DNA from: G020348385 sp964580235
GTDB lineage: Bacteria > Acidobacteriota > Aminicenantia > Aminicenantales > Aminicenantaceae
Length of the DNA: 56,895 nt
NCBI GenBank assembly: GCA_964580235.1
Contig: CAZOJY010000006.1
Location: forward strand, 1-56,895
Reading direction: 5' to 3'
Shown here: positions 17,790 through 26,547 of the stretch, one piece after another
Layout of the letters: each line of letters opens with the position of its first letter
Position numbering within the stretch: the stretch's first letter is position 1
The notes under the pieces: generated by a model
Told to the model about the DNA's origin: nothing
What the model saw: the letters and a program-made list of their open reading frames with translations, nothing else
The model's database searches: none
Translations under genes and position numbers: made by a program

Positions 17790-19118
17790 TTACCCCTCTT
17801 TTTTTTGAAGGCGGGATTCGATGAGCCGATTTTTGTCAACTCTTCTTACCTGTGCCATGAATTCTCCCTGGAAAAAAGAAACTGTTACCTCGTCCCCTTC
17901 ATCAACATCTCCAATCTGTTGGACAAGCCCGAGTTTGGCATTTTTCCAGCAAAGCGTGTATCCCTTTTTCAGAATATTCAGGGGGCTCAGATTCTCAAGC
18001 TCAGCAGATAGCCTTTCCCATTTCCCGAGGAGATCTTGCAGAATTCTTTTCACAGCAGAAGACATTTTTTCTTTTGAGAGATCCACCTGAGATTTGGATT
18101 GGACAATCCTTTGGACCAAGGTCTGGATCACGTTTCTTGCACGCGTTTCAAATTCATCCACTTGCTGAATCAGGTTGAATAGCCGAACTTTGAAATTCTG
18201 AAAAGCTTTATGGTGAATGAGATCCGTCACTTCCTGTATTTTTTCCTGGATTGTAAACCGGAAATGGTGAGAAATTCTCTTTTCGAGATTTTCGATACGT
18301 TCAAGAAAGGATTGTTCCTTCTCTACAACCATCTCTGCTGCAGCCGATGGAGTGGATGCTCTTATATCAGCCACAAAATCCGCAATGGTGAAATCAATCT
18401 CATGGCCAACCGCAGATATGATAGGAACAGGACAGCGAAAAATGGCGCGAGCTACTCTCTCCTCATTGAACGCCCATAAGTCTTCTAAAGCCCCTCCTCC
18501 TCGACCGACGATGATGACATCTATATCTTTGAGGCTTCCTAGATAATCTATCCCTTCTACGATTTCATCAGCCGCTCCCTCCCCTTGGACTTTTGCCGGG
18601 TAAATCACGATGTGGAGATGGGCAAATCGTCTTTCGAGAGTTTTGATGATATCAACGATGGCCGCTCCCCGCGGAGAAGTGATGACTCCGACCTTCTTGG
18701 GCAGGAGAGGAAGTTTTTTCTTAACACGAGGATCGAATAATCCTTCCCTTTTCAGTTTGTCCTTTAACTGCTCAAAGGCCAGTTGAAGGGCTCCTTTCCC
18801 TTTTGGTTCGACGCCCCCCACATAGAGTTGATACTGACCTCTCTGCTCATACACGGATATCTGTCCTTTGCATATCACCTGAAGACCACTCTCCAGCTCA
18901 AAGGGAACTCGAGCAGCGCTTGAGCGCCACATAACACAGTACAGGGCACTCTGCTCATCTTTCAGTGTAAAATACAAATGGCCAGAATGGGCCCTCTTAA
19001 AATCCGCAATTTCTCCCTCTATCCAGAGAACAGGAAATTTATTTTCGAGCTCAAGCTTGATCAGACGAGTGATTTCTGAGACCGTGTAGATTTTATCTGA
19101 CTTCTCAGTGTGATTCAT
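17790..19118 (-). CDS. xseA: Exodeoxyribonuclease VII large subunit
   Basis: A 442-residue protein with an N-terminal OB-fold (YTVSEITRLIK to about 100) and a catalytic domain holding VGVITSPRGAAIVDI, IIVGRGGGALEDLWAFN, AVGHEIDFTIADFVAD and RASTPSAAAE. A long coiled-coil follows, and the C-terminal NILKKGYTLCW segment ends the family domain. The enzyme trims single-stranded DNA ends. The gene overlaps the 3' end of ymdB by 14 bases, and xseB follows in the same transcript. Confidence 0.95.
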   Translation of the reverse strand: MNHTEKSDKIYTVSEITRLIKLELENKFPVLWIEGEIADFKRAHSGHLYFTLKDEQSALYCVMWRSSAARVPFELESGLQVICKGQISVYEQRGQYQLYVGGVEPKGKGALQLAFEQLKDKLKREGLFDPRVKKKLPLLPKKVGVITSPRGAAIVDIIKTLERRFAHLHIVIYPAKVQGEGAADEIVEGIDYLGSLKDIDVIIVGRGGGALEDLWAFNEERVARAIFRCPVPIISAVGHEIDFTIADFVADIRASTPSAAAEMVVEKEQSFLERIENLEKRISHHFRFTIQEKIQEVTDLIHHKAFQNFKVRLFNLIQQVDEFETRARNVIQTLVQRIVQSKSQVDLSKEKMSSAVKRILQDLLGKWERLSAELENLSPLNILKKGYTLCWKNAKLGLVQQIGDVDEGDEVTVSFFQGEFMAQVRRVDKNRLIESRLQKKEG

Positions 19119-19917
19119 CTTCCTTTACATCCTCCACAACCATTTCTCTTTGGATGGAAATAGCTTTTCCCGTGTGTGTGTCCACTTCAACAAAAACAGA
19201 GGAGAACACCAATCCCAGTTTCCCAGGCTCAAAACGCTGAGGCCGCGAAGTCAAGAATCGTTGGATCGCCTGCTCCTTTTTTAATCCGATCACAGATTCA
19301 TACCCTCCGACCATACCCACATCCGTGATAAAGGCTGTGCCCTGAGGAAGGATTTTTTCATCGGCCGTGGGCACATGCGTGTGTGTTCCGATGACGGCCG
19401 ACACCCTGCCGTCAAGATACCATCCCATGGCTTGTTTCTCCGATGTAGCTTCGGCATGAAAATCAACAAGTGTGATCGTATTTTTTTCCTGCAGCAGCTT
19501 AAGCTCCCGATCTGCTGCACGGAAGGGACAATCGATCGGCTCCATGAAAACTCTGCCTTGAAGATTAAGAACGGCAACCTTAAATCCCTCTTTTGTTTCA
19601 AAGATATAGGATCCCTTTCCAGGATTTGGAGAAGGGTAATTGGCCGGCCGCAACAGCCGTGGCTCTTGATCCAGATATTCCACGGCTTCCCTTTTATCCC
19701 ATATGTGGTTTCCAGAGGTCAAAATATCGACCTGCGCAAGCAGCTGGCGGCAGATTTCAGGAGTAATACCTATCCCGCCGGCAGCATTCTCTCCATTTGC
19801 CACAACAAGGGAAGGGGAATATTTTTCGAGAAGTATCGGCAGAAACTTTTTTAGAGCCCGTCTTCCAGGCCTCCCGATAATATCGCCCAAAAAAAGAAAC
19901 CCATACCTATCGCGCAT
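19105..19917 (-). CDS. ymdB: YmdB family metallophosphoesterase
   Basis: A 270-residue calcineurin-like phosphoesterase of the TIGR00282 family. Metal-binding motifs are GDIIG at about 11-15, NGENAAGG, GNHIWD, DFHAEATSEK and GTHTHVPT. Studied members hydrolyse 2',3'-cyclic nucleotides and affect RNase Y-dependent gene expression. The position directly after rny, with an 11-base overlap, supports a joint RNA-turnover role. Length is normal for the family, apart from a short acidic C-terminal tail. Confidence 0.9.
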   Translation of the reverse strand: MRDRYGFLFLGDIIGRPGRRALKKFLPILLEKYSPSLVVANGENAAGGIGITPEICRQLLAQVDILTSGNHIWDKREAVEYLDQEPRLLRPANYPSPNPGKGSYIFETKEGFKVAVLNLQGRVFMEPIDCPFRAADRELKLLQEKNTITLVDFHAEATSEKQAMGWYLDGRVSAVIGTHTHVPTADEKILPQGTAFITDVGMVGGYESVIGLKKEQAIQRFLTSRPQRFEPGKLGLVFSSVFVEVDTHTGKAISIQREMVVEDVKEDESH

Positions 19918-21469
19918 ACTCCACAGCCCTCATCTCTCGGATAACCGTCACTTTAATCTGGCCAGGATAATCCAACTCTTCCTTTATCTTCTGCGCAATT
20001 TCCTTTGCAGCAAGGGAGGCCTTATCATCCGAGATCTTCTGGCTCTCAACGATGATCCTGATCTCTCTTCCCGCTTGGAGAGCAAAGGATTTGGCCACTC
20101 CTTCATAGGAATTGGCGATTTCCTCCAATTTTTCCAATCTTTTGACATAAGCTTCCAGGATTTCCCGACGAGCACCTGGCCTCGCTGCAGAAAGTGTGTC
20201 GGCCGCCTGCACCAAAACCGCTTCGATTGAGGGGAAATCGACATCCCTGTGATGAGAGGCAATAGCCCTGGTTACGGCCTCAGATTCCCCGTATTTTTTA
20301 GTCAGTTCAACACTCAATTCCGTATGGGTTCCTTCCACTTCTTTATCCACAGCTTTCCCGATGTCGTGAAGTAGTCCGGCCCTCATCGCTACATTAGCAT
20401 CCAAGCCCAACTCTTTGGCCATGATGGTTGCAAGATAAGCAACCTCTTTGGAATGTTGGAGAACATTCTGGCCGTAACTTGTTCGATATTTCAATTTTCC
20501 CAAGAGCTTTATCAGTTCAGGATGAATGTCTCGAATCCGCAGTTCAAGGACGACGGATTCCCCTTCTTGCTTAACCTTCTCCTCCAGCTCTTTCTTGACA
20601 GTTTCTACAACCTCTTCAATTCGAGCAGGATGGATCCGGCCATCAATCACCAACTTTTCGATAGCCAAGCGGGCCATCTCCCGCCGAATCGGGTCAAAGC
20701 TGGAAAGGATCACTGCTTCAGGTGTATCATCCACGATAATGTCTACACCTGTGGCTAGCTCCAGAGCACGGATGTTCCGTCCTTCTCTACCGATGATGCG
20801 GCCCTTCATGTCATCAGAGGGAAGATCAACCACAGAAACAGTGGTTTCAACCACATGCTCAGCAGCCGAACGCTGAATGGCCTGGCCGATAATTTCTTTC
20901 GCCATTCTTTGGCCTTTTTCTCTCGTTTCATCTTCAATCTTGCGCAGGTATTGGATCGCTTCGAGCTTGGCCTCATCCTCCATCTGTTTCATCAATTCTT
21001 TCTTAGCCTCTTCCTGAGTCATACTGGCAACCCGTTCTATTTCCTCCAGGACTTTTTTTATCTGTTCCTGATACCCTTTTTCTTTCTGCGCAAGTTCTCG
21101 TTCCCGAGAGAAAAGTCTTCCTTCCTTCTGCGAATAATCTCGTTCCCTCTTTTCGTGGGCCTGATACTTTTGTTCGAGACTTTCTTCTTTTCTGAGCAAT
21201 CTCCTTTCCAGCTCATTGAGCTTTCGGCTTCTGTCTCGTGTTTGTCTCTCAAAGTCAGCTTTGAGATTGAGTTGTTTTTCTTTTGCCGCTATGGAAGCCT
21301 CTCTTTTTATTTTTTTGGCCTCCTCCCTGGCCTCCCCGAGAGTCTCCTTAGCTTCTTGTTGAGCTCTGAGAAGAGCCCGTGCCCCTCCCGCTTTTTTTAC
21401 TAAGATAAATATTATGGTTGCAGACGCAAAGAGCAAAATAGCAGCAATTGCGATTAGCATAAAATTCAC
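19907..21469 (-). CDS. rny: Ribonuclease Y
   Basis: A 520-residue membrane-anchored endoribonuclease. It has one N-terminal transmembrane helix (about 4-24), a highly charged coiled coil to about 200, a KH domain with IIGREGRN at 225-232, and an HD domain with His-Asp at 368-369 (LLHDIGKA). It starts mRNA decay at the inner membrane. I choose GTG 21469 because AAGGAGG sits eight bases upstream; a GTG nine bases earlier overlaps that site. CTCCTT at 21503-21498 can pair with the AAGGAG of the ribosome site (21484-21479), so the start might be masked in a hairpin. Confidence 0.94.
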   Translation of the reverse strand: MNFMLIAIAAILLFASATIIFILVKKAGGARALLRAQQEAKETLGEAREEAKKIKREASIAAKEKQLNLKADFERQTRDRSRKLNELERRLLRKEESLEQKYQAHEKRERDYSQKEGRLFSRERELAQKEKGYQEQIKKVLEEIERVASMTQEEAKKELMKQMEDEAKLEAIQYLRKIEDETREKGQRMAKEIIGQAIQRSAAEHVVETTVSVVDLPSDDMKGRIIGREGRNIRALELATGVDIIVDDTPEAVILSSFDPIRREMARLAIEKLVIDGRIHPARIEEVVETVKKELEEKVKQEGESVVLELRIRDIHPELIKLLGKLKYRTSYGQNVLQHSKEVAYLATIMAKELGLDANVAMRAGLLHDIGKAVDKEVEGTHTELSVELTKKYGESEAVTRAIASHHRDVDFPSIEAVLVQAADTLSAARPGARREILEAYVKRLEKLEEIANSYEGVAKSFALQAGREIRIIVESQKISDDKASLAAKEIAQKIKEELDYPGQIKVTVIREMRAVEYAR

Positions 21470-21644
21470 TTTGACCACCTCCTTGTAGGGGCCGTCAAAG
21501 GAGAGGAAAATTAGGAGGACAAAAAAATACTCACTCTATGCAAAAAGTAATATCATCAAAACATTCGGAAGGACATCTGACGAATAGTCTGAGCTGAAGT
21601 TTTTCCCCAGTTCATCTATGATATGAAAGACGGGAACTCCCGCT

Positions 21645-21974
21645 TCATTCAGAAATTTTTTCCAAATTTTCGTAAGTATTTTCATCTTCAAAGGCAAGAA
21701 CCTCCAAACTTTCTATTTCATTCTCCATAAGCCCAATGACTTCGTTTAGCTGATCGAGATTCTTTTGACAGAGAAAATATTCATCTGCAATGTTTAATGC
21801 CGCTAAAACAGCGACTTTTAAAACATCCACCGATTTTGATTTTACGGCCACCTCACGCATTTTTTGATCAACATACGAAGTAAGATGGCTTATATATTTT
21901 TCATCCTCTTCTCCTTTGACTCTTATTCTATATTTCTGCCCATAAATTTCTATTTCAATAACTTTGTCCATCAT
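21645..21974 (-). CDS. zapA: Cell division protein ZapA
   Basis: A 109-residue protein with the ZapA pattern: an N-terminal beta-rich segment (VIEIEIYGQKYRIRV), then HLTSYVDQKMREV, the AVLAALNIADEYF helix and a C-terminal coiled coil. ZapA binds FtsZ and stabilises the Z-ring. Its ATG overlaps the stop of the coiled-coil gene upstream by four bases. A 166-175 base gap separates it from rny, the largest gap between genes in this run apart from the assembly gap. I see no recognisable protein there. Confidence 0.88.
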   Translation of the reverse strand: MMDKVIEIEIYGQKYRIRVKGEEDEKYISHLTSYVDQKMREVAVKSKSVDVLKVAVLAALNIADEYFLCQKNLDQLNEVIGLMENEIESLEVLAFEDENTYENLEKISE

Positions 21975-22231
21975 ATTTCTAATTCATCTATTTTATTGAT
22001 AATCAGCTCGATTTTGTCTTTCATAACCGTCCTTTCTTCTTCATACTTCTTCAGATCCTGGCCGATTTTATCTGCTCTCTTTGCTTGCTCTTCAAAGCTT
22101 TTTTTCCCGGCTTTCAGTTCCTTGATCTGCTGTTTGAGGCGGTCATTCTCACTCACCAGCTTGTTTATGTAATCAACAACTTGGGAAATCTTTCCCTCTA
22201 GGATTTTAAGTCTTTCCAATTCACTTGTCAA
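21971..22231 (-). CDS. Short coiled-coil protein, ZapB-like
   Basis: An 86-residue protein that is almost wholly heptad-patterned coiled coil (LERLKILEGKISQVVDYI onward). It resembles ZapB/DUF904 division proteins in length, composition and position next to zapA, but such coiled coils are hard to assign by sequence. Its start overlaps the pheT 3' end by 11 bases, and its stop overlaps zapA (ATGA). The likely role is in divisome assembly with ZapA; this is inferred from context. Confidence 0.65.
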   Translation of the reverse strand: MTSELERLKILEGKISQVVDYINKLVSENDRLKQQIKELKAGKKSFEEQAKRADKIGQDLKKYEEERTVMKDKIELIINKIDELEI

Positions 22232-24281
22232 TTTTCCCTCCTTCTCTTAATTGAAAATTGAAACGGGATCTTAATGTGGCGATTATTTTCTCTTGTAGGA
22301 CGTCTACTTCATCCGCTTGAAGGGTTCTTTCGGGATGGCGAAAGTTGAACCGAAAGGATAGACTTACCTTGCCATCGGGAATAGACGAGCCTGCGAAACG
22401 GTCGTAAAGATTAAATCTTGCTAAATATGGCAGATCGAGCTTTTCCACGGCTCCTTTAATATCCTCAAATGAGACGTGTTTATCAGCGATAAAGGAAACA
22501 TCTCTGTTTACACTTGGATACTTCACCACAGCTGAATACTGAAACGCCTGAGCCTGTTTTTCGAATAGAAGATTCAAGTTAATCTCCGCTGCCCAAACCT
22601 CACTTTTCAACATATATGTGTCCAGAATTTTGTGCTTTACTGCGCCCAGACAGCCAACGCGCTCCCCTTTCACGTGCAAAGCAAGAGAGGATCCTTCACG
22701 AAAATGCGGATGGTTCTCTTCCCGAAAAGAAATCGATAAATAACGCAATTGGGCCATAAGCGCCTCGCATGTTCCCTTAAGATGAAAAAAGCCGGTTTCC
22801 CTGCTTTGTTCCATCCAATGCCTTTCCCCTACATCACCTGTCATGACAACACAGAGCATCAAATGTTCCTTGCATTTTTCATTTTCCAAATGGAAGATAT
22901 TTCCGATTTCGAAAATATGCACTCCCTCAGCACCTCTGTTCATGTTCCATGCAATATTTTCGAGCAGCCCTCCGAAAAGAGTTGTCCGAAGAAATGCGGC
23001 TTTTGCCGATATGGGATTCCGGATCGGTATGGGTTCGAGATCAAAGGATAATTCTTCTCTTTTTTCGGAATCCATGAAGCTGAAATTCACAACTTCGTCA
23101 AATCCATAATGAAACAGGATTTGCCGTATGATGCGTATTCTTTCCTTTTTTTGATCAAGGATGGGCTCGAGACTCCTGAGAGGCGGGAGCTGGATCGGTA
23201 TTTTCTCATAGCCATAAAACCGCGCAATCTCCTCGATTAGATCGGCCTCTCTTTCAATATCGATTCGAAAATGTGGTACCCTGACCTGCCAAATCCCAGG
23301 CTGTTTCTGTTCCACTTGGAAACCGAGATTCACCAGAGTTTTTTCGATAAAGCCATTATCAATTTTTACACCAAGAAGAGAAGTTGCACGATGATCACGG
23401 AGCATAACAGTTTTGGCCTTGCGAGGTTTGGGGAAGACATCCACGATGTTTTTGCATACCTTTCCCCCAAACTGGGTAAGTAACGAAGCAGCCATCCGGG
23501 CAGCCTCAGGCGGATAGGAAACATCCGCTCCTCGCTCAAACCTGTAGGAAGCGTCCGTTTGGATACCTGTCGCTTTGCTTGTTTTTCTGACTGAAACTGG
23601 ATCGAAATAGGCACTTTCTATAAACACATTTTGTGTCGATTCGGAAACTGCTGTATTTTCACCACCGATAACTCCGGCCAAAGCCACCGGTTTTTCCTCA
23701 TCAGCGATCACGAGCATCTCCGGCGTCAAATCCACATTTTTTGCCTCTAAACTCAGCAGTTTTTCGCCTTGTTTTGCCCGCCGTACGATGATTTTCTTTC
23801 CGGCAATTTTTGCAAGATCAAAGGCATGGATGGGTTGGGCCGTAGAAAAAAGAACATAATTCGTCACGTCAACAACATTGTTTACTGGATTCAAATCCAT
23901 GGCCGCTATTTTTTTGATCAGCCATCGGGGAGAGGGACCGACCTTGATGTTTTTCACGATCATCCCACAATAACGTGGACAGAGATCTTCCTCCCAAATC
24001 TGGACATCGATTTCATCAGAGATGTTTTCGTCCCCCTCTGTTAACGAGAACCTCCGTTCTTTGAAGGGAAGACCAAGAGCGGCAGACAATTCTCGAGCGA
24101 TGCCCTTATGTCCAAGGGTATCCGGTCGATTGGCGTAGGTTTCAACATCCAGGATGACATCACCATTTTTTTCTTCCCAGTCCTCGATTAATAATCCGAT
24201 ATTGTCCAACACCTCGATAAGCCGAGATACAGGGAGATCAACATCGATGTAATCCTGGATCCAACTTAAGCTGATTTTCAT
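22221..24281 (-). CDS. pheT: Phenylalanyl-tRNA synthetase beta subunit lacking the EMAP tRNA-binding domain
   Basis: A 686-residue beta subunit. The B1 core starts at residue 1 (SLSWIQDYIDVDL), but after about residue 40 the sequence goes straight from LIEDWEEKNGD to VILDVETYANRPD. The EMAP-like OB fold of about 100 residues found in most bacterial PheT proteins is therefore absent. B3/B4 editing, B5, the catalytic-like domain and the C-terminal ferredoxin-like anticodon-binding domain (SVNRDVSFI onward) follow. It forms the alpha2beta2 enzyme with PheS. ATGA overlap with pheS upstream shows coupling. Confidence 0.93.
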   Translation of the reverse strand: MKISLSWIQDYIDVDLPVSRLIEVLDNIGLLIEDWEEKNGDVILDVETYANRPDTLGHKGIARELSAALGLPFKERRFSLTEGDENISDEIDVQIWEEDLCPRYCGMIVKNIKVGPSPRWLIKKIAAMDLNPVNNVVDVTNYVLFSTAQPIHAFDLAKIAGKKIIVRRAKQGEKLLSLEAKNVDLTPEMLVIADEEKPVALAGVIGGENTAVSESTQNVFIESAYFDPVSVRKTSKATGIQTDASYRFERGADVSYPPEAARMAASLLTQFGGKVCKNIVDVFPKPRKAKTVMLRDHRATSLLGVKIDNGFIEKTLVNLGFQVEQKQPGIWQVRVPHFRIDIEREADLIEEIARFYGYEKIPIQLPPLRSLEPILDQKKERIRIIRQILFHYGFDEVVNFSFMDSEKREELSFDLEPIPIRNPISAKAAFLRTTLFGGLLENIAWNMNRGAEGVHIFEIGNIFHLENEKCKEHLMLCVVMTGDVGERHWMEQSRETGFFHLKGTCEALMAQLRYLSISFREENHPHFREGSSLALHVKGERVGCLGAVKHKILDTYMLKSEVWAAEINLNLLFEKQAQAFQYSAVVKYPSVNRDVSFIADKHVSFEDIKGAVEKLDLPYLARFNLYDRFAGSSIPDGKVSLSFRFNFRHPERTLQADEVDVLQEKIIATLRSRFNFQLREGGKIDK

Positions 24282-25312
24282 TTTAGAGAAAACTGCCTTA
24301 TAAATCTCAAATCATTTTCGTAGAAATACCTCATATCAGGTATCTGGTAGGCAAACATGGCTGTTCTATCCACTCCCAGTCCGAAAGCAAAACCTGAATA
24401 CTTCTCAGGATCGATGTTCACGTTTTTTAAAACTTGAGGATCAACCATTCCCGCCCCGAGAATTTCCATCCAACCGCCTCCACCACAGACCCGGCATTCC
24501 TCTGATTTTCCTCCACAAACAGTGCAGCCGATATCAACTTCCGCAGAAGGTTCGGTAAACGGAAAAAAACTCGGCCGAAAACGGATTTTGATTTTCTCGT
24601 GGAAAAGCGCCTTTAGAAAATACTCCAGTGTGCCTTTCAGATGGGCAAAGGTAATTCCCAGATCTACCACAAGTCCCTCAACTTGATAAAACATCGGAAG
24701 GTGGGTGGGATCGGGAGCTTCTTTGCGGTAGACTTTGCCTGGATTGATAATCCTGACAGGAGGTTTTTTTTTCTCCATTACTCTTATTTGTACGGGTGAG
24801 GTGTGCGTGCGAAGGAGCACATCATCTGTGATATAAAGCGTATCCCAATCATCCCGGGCCGGGTGATGAGGAGGAAAATTGAGTGCTCCAAAATTATAAT
24901 AATCCGTTTCAATTTCCGGACCATCCACGATGGAAAATCCCATCCTCAAAAAAATATTTTCGATCTCCTGCTGAAACAGGAGAATAGGATGTGGAGCTCC
25001 CCAATACACTTTTTTCCCAGGAAGAGTGAAGTCAATTTTTTCACCCGGTTTTTTTGGAATTGCAAACTTTATCTGCAGGGCTTGAATTTTCTCCTGAACA
25101 TGATTTTTAAAATCATTGATCAGTTTCCCAACCTCCGGCTTATCCTCCGGTCTCACATGCTTCAACTCCTCAAAAAACCCCGTGATGATGCCCCTCTGAC
25201 GGCTAAGGTATTCATTACGGATATCCCTGAGGGAATTGTGATCTATGATCTTGGCCAGGGCACCCTCAAAAGCTTTCCTTTTCTGTTCGATTGCGATCTT
25301 GAGGTCATCCAT
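24278..25312 (-). CDS. pheS: Phenylalanyl-tRNA synthetase alpha subunit
   Basis: A 344-residue class II synthetase subunit. An N-terminal coiled coil (about 1-90) contacts tRNA. The catalytic domain includes HPILLFQQEIENIFLRMGF, the motif 2 region (RIINPGKVYRKEAPDPTHLPMF) and motif 3 GLGVDRTAMF. A Cys-x2-Cys/Cys-x2-Cys cluster near residues 265-285 (CTVCGG, CRVCGGGG) may bind zinc. It charges tRNA-Phe with PheT. It lies 16 bases after rplT in the standard order infC-rpmI-rplT-pheS-pheT. Confidence 0.96.
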   Translation of the reverse strand: MDDLKIAIEQKRKAFEGALAKIIDHNSLRDIRNEYLSRQRGIITGFFEELKHVRPEDKPEVGKLINDFKNHVQEKIQALQIKFAIPKKPGEKIDFTLPGKKVYWGAPHPILLFQQEIENIFLRMGFSIVDGPEIETDYYNFGALNFPPHHPARDDWDTLYITDDVLLRTHTSPVQIRVMEKKKPPVRIINPGKVYRKEAPDPTHLPMFYQVEGLVVDLGITFAHLKGTLEYFLKALFHEKIKIRFRPSFFPFTEPSAEVDIGCTVCGGKSEECRVCGGGGWMEILGAGMVDPQVLKNVNIDPEKYSGFAFGLGVDRTAMFAYQIPDMRYFYENDLRFIRQFSLK

Positions 25313-25328
25313 TTTTATTTAAGATTCC

Positions 25329-25685
25329 TTACGTTTTAATCTCCTTTACCTTCTGGACAAGTCGGAAGAAAGTCTGTGGAGAATGGACAGCTAAATCGGC
25401 CAGGATTTTCCGGTCGAGTTCGATATTCAATCGGTGTAACCCATGGATAAACCGGCTGTAGGACAGGTCATTCTTTTCGGCTGCCGCTTTGATTCGGATG
25501 ATCCAAAGTCGGCGAAAATCTCTTTTTCGGGTTCTCCTATCCCTATAGGAGTACTGGAGAGATCGTTCTACGGCCTCTTTGGCTGTTCTGTAATTGTGAC
25601 TTCTCGCTCCCCAGTATCCTTTTGCCAGCTTTAAAATTTTTGCCCTTCTCCGGCTTTTTTTTGTTCCTCTCCTTACTCTGGGCAT
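25329..25685 (-). CDS. rplT: 50S ribosomal protein L20
   Basis: A 118-residue ribosomal protein with the canonical start MPRVRRGTKKSRRRAKILK and the GYWGARSHNYRTAKEAVERS and YRDRRTRKRDFRRLWI blocks. It binds 23S rRNA early in 50S assembly and in E. coli represses its own operon. AAGGAG precedes the ATG. A gap of 108 bases separates it from rpmI; it holds a possible 29-codon ORF. Confidence 0.97.
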   Translation of the reverse strand: MPRVRRGTKKSRRRAKILKLAKGYWGARSHNYRTAKEAVERSLQYSYRDRRTRKRDFRRLWIIRIKAAAEKNDLSYSRFIHGLHRLNIELDRKILADLAVHSPQTFFRLVQKVKEIKT

Positions 25686-25700
25686 TTTATTCTCCTTCGC

Positions 25701-25790
25701 TTAGGTTGTTTTTACAAATTCAGAAATAAATTCCCGTCCCGCTGAATGAGCCAAACTCCGGATTTCCCTGAGAATTTTATCGGCGGTCAA
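25701..25790 (-). CDS. Possible 29-codon ORF between rpmI and rplT
   Basis: This frame begins with TTG four bases after the rpmI stop, directly behind AGGGG, and encodes an amphipathic 29-residue peptide (MTADKILREIRSLAHSAGRE and nine more). It is in the same frame as rpmI, so it could also be reached by read-through of the rpmI TAG. It has no recognised family. It may equally be unused spacer. Confidence 0.25.
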   Translation of the reverse strand: MTADKILREIRSLAHSAGREFISEFVKTT

Positions 25791-25793
25791 CCC

Positions 25794-25994
25794 CTAAAAA
25801 TCATAGGGAAGCATATCTTTGACCCGTTTTCGATCTGCCTTGCTGATAGAATCTTTTTTGCCAAGATTTCTCTTCCTTTTCGCTGACTTTTTCGTAAGTA
25901 TATGACTCTTATTTGCTTTATTATGAACGACCTTCTTTTTCCCTGTTACTTTGAATCTCTTTTTGGCTCCCCTGTGTGTCTTTAGTTTTGGCAT
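25794..25994 (-). CDS. rpmI: 50S ribosomal protein L35
   Basis: A 66-residue basic ribosomal protein with the canonical MPKLKTHRGAKKRFK start and the HILTKKSAKRKRNL block. Its ATG, with AGGAGG five to six bases upstream, lies 74 bases inside the 3' end of infC in a different frame. That is a much longer overlap than is normal for this conserved pair. L35 sits on the 50S surface near 23S rRNA. Confidence 0.96.
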   Translation of the reverse strand: MPKLKTHRGAKKRFKVTGKKKVVHNKANKSHILTKKSAKRKRNLGKKDSISKADRKRVKDMLPYDF

Positions 25995-26547
25995 CTTTAC
26001 CTCCTGACTTGGTCGCGATTAACAGAGCAGAAACAGCCCAGGGTTGGGTTCGGATAGTGCCGTCTCGTTGTCCCAGCTCTTTTATGTCCCCGAACACCCG
26101 ATCCAAAATTTTATGAGCCAATTCTGGCTTCGCTTTTTCCCGTCCTCTAAGCATCACGGTGATTTTTACTTTATTTCCATCCTTCAAAAACCTTTCGACA
26201 TGACGCATCTTGAAAGTGTAATCATGGATGCTGATTTTTGGTCTGAATTTGATCTCTTTGACCTGAATTTGTTTCTGGTGTTTCTTGGCCTCATGAGCCT
26301 TTTTGTGCAATTCGTACAGAAATTTACCGTAATCCATGATGCGGCAGACAGGCGGATTCGCCGCAGGAGCGACTTCGACTAAATCCAGATTTCTGTCTTT
26401 TGCCATGGTCAAAGCCTCCTGGAGCGATAGAACACCCACTTGTTTTTTCCCCTCATCTATTATTCTAACTTCTCTGGCTTGAATCCTTTCATTAATCTTG
26501 TGTGGCTTTTCCTTTCTCTTCCCAGGATGAAATCTCCGTCTTCTGAT
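25921..26547 (-). CDS. infC: Translation initiation factor IF-3, apparent ATC start
   Basis: A 208-residue IF-3 if translation starts at the ATC at 26547. The conserved N-terminal domain (HKINERIQAREVRIIDEGK) is encoded upstream of the first in-frame GTG at 26439. Between that GTG and an in-frame TAA there is no ATG, GTG or TTG. A perfect AAGGAGG (26560-26554) stands six bases before the second of two ATC codons. IF-3 genes classically start at AUU, which IF-3 itself discriminates against, giving autoregulation; AUC would work the same way. The C-terminus carries an extra polar tail of about 30 residues overlapping rpmI. Confidence 0.88.
   Translation of the reverse strand: MRRRRFHPGKRKEKPHKINERIQAREVRIIDEGKKQVGVLSLQEALTMAKDRNLDLVEVAPAANPPVCRIMDYGKFLYELHKKAHEAKKHQKQIQVKEIKFRPKISIHDYTFKMRHVERFLKDGNKVKITVMLRGREKAKPELAHKILDRVFGDIKELGQRDGTIRTQPWAVSALLIATKSGGKDAKTKDTQGSQKEIQSNREKEGRS

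Noticed and set aside
20855..21403. A 182-codon Phe/Leu/Ser-rich plus-strand frame opposite rny
   Set aside because: It is the antisense of the Glu/Lys/Arg-rich RNase Y coiled coil, which naturally gives long Leu/Phe/Ser frames.
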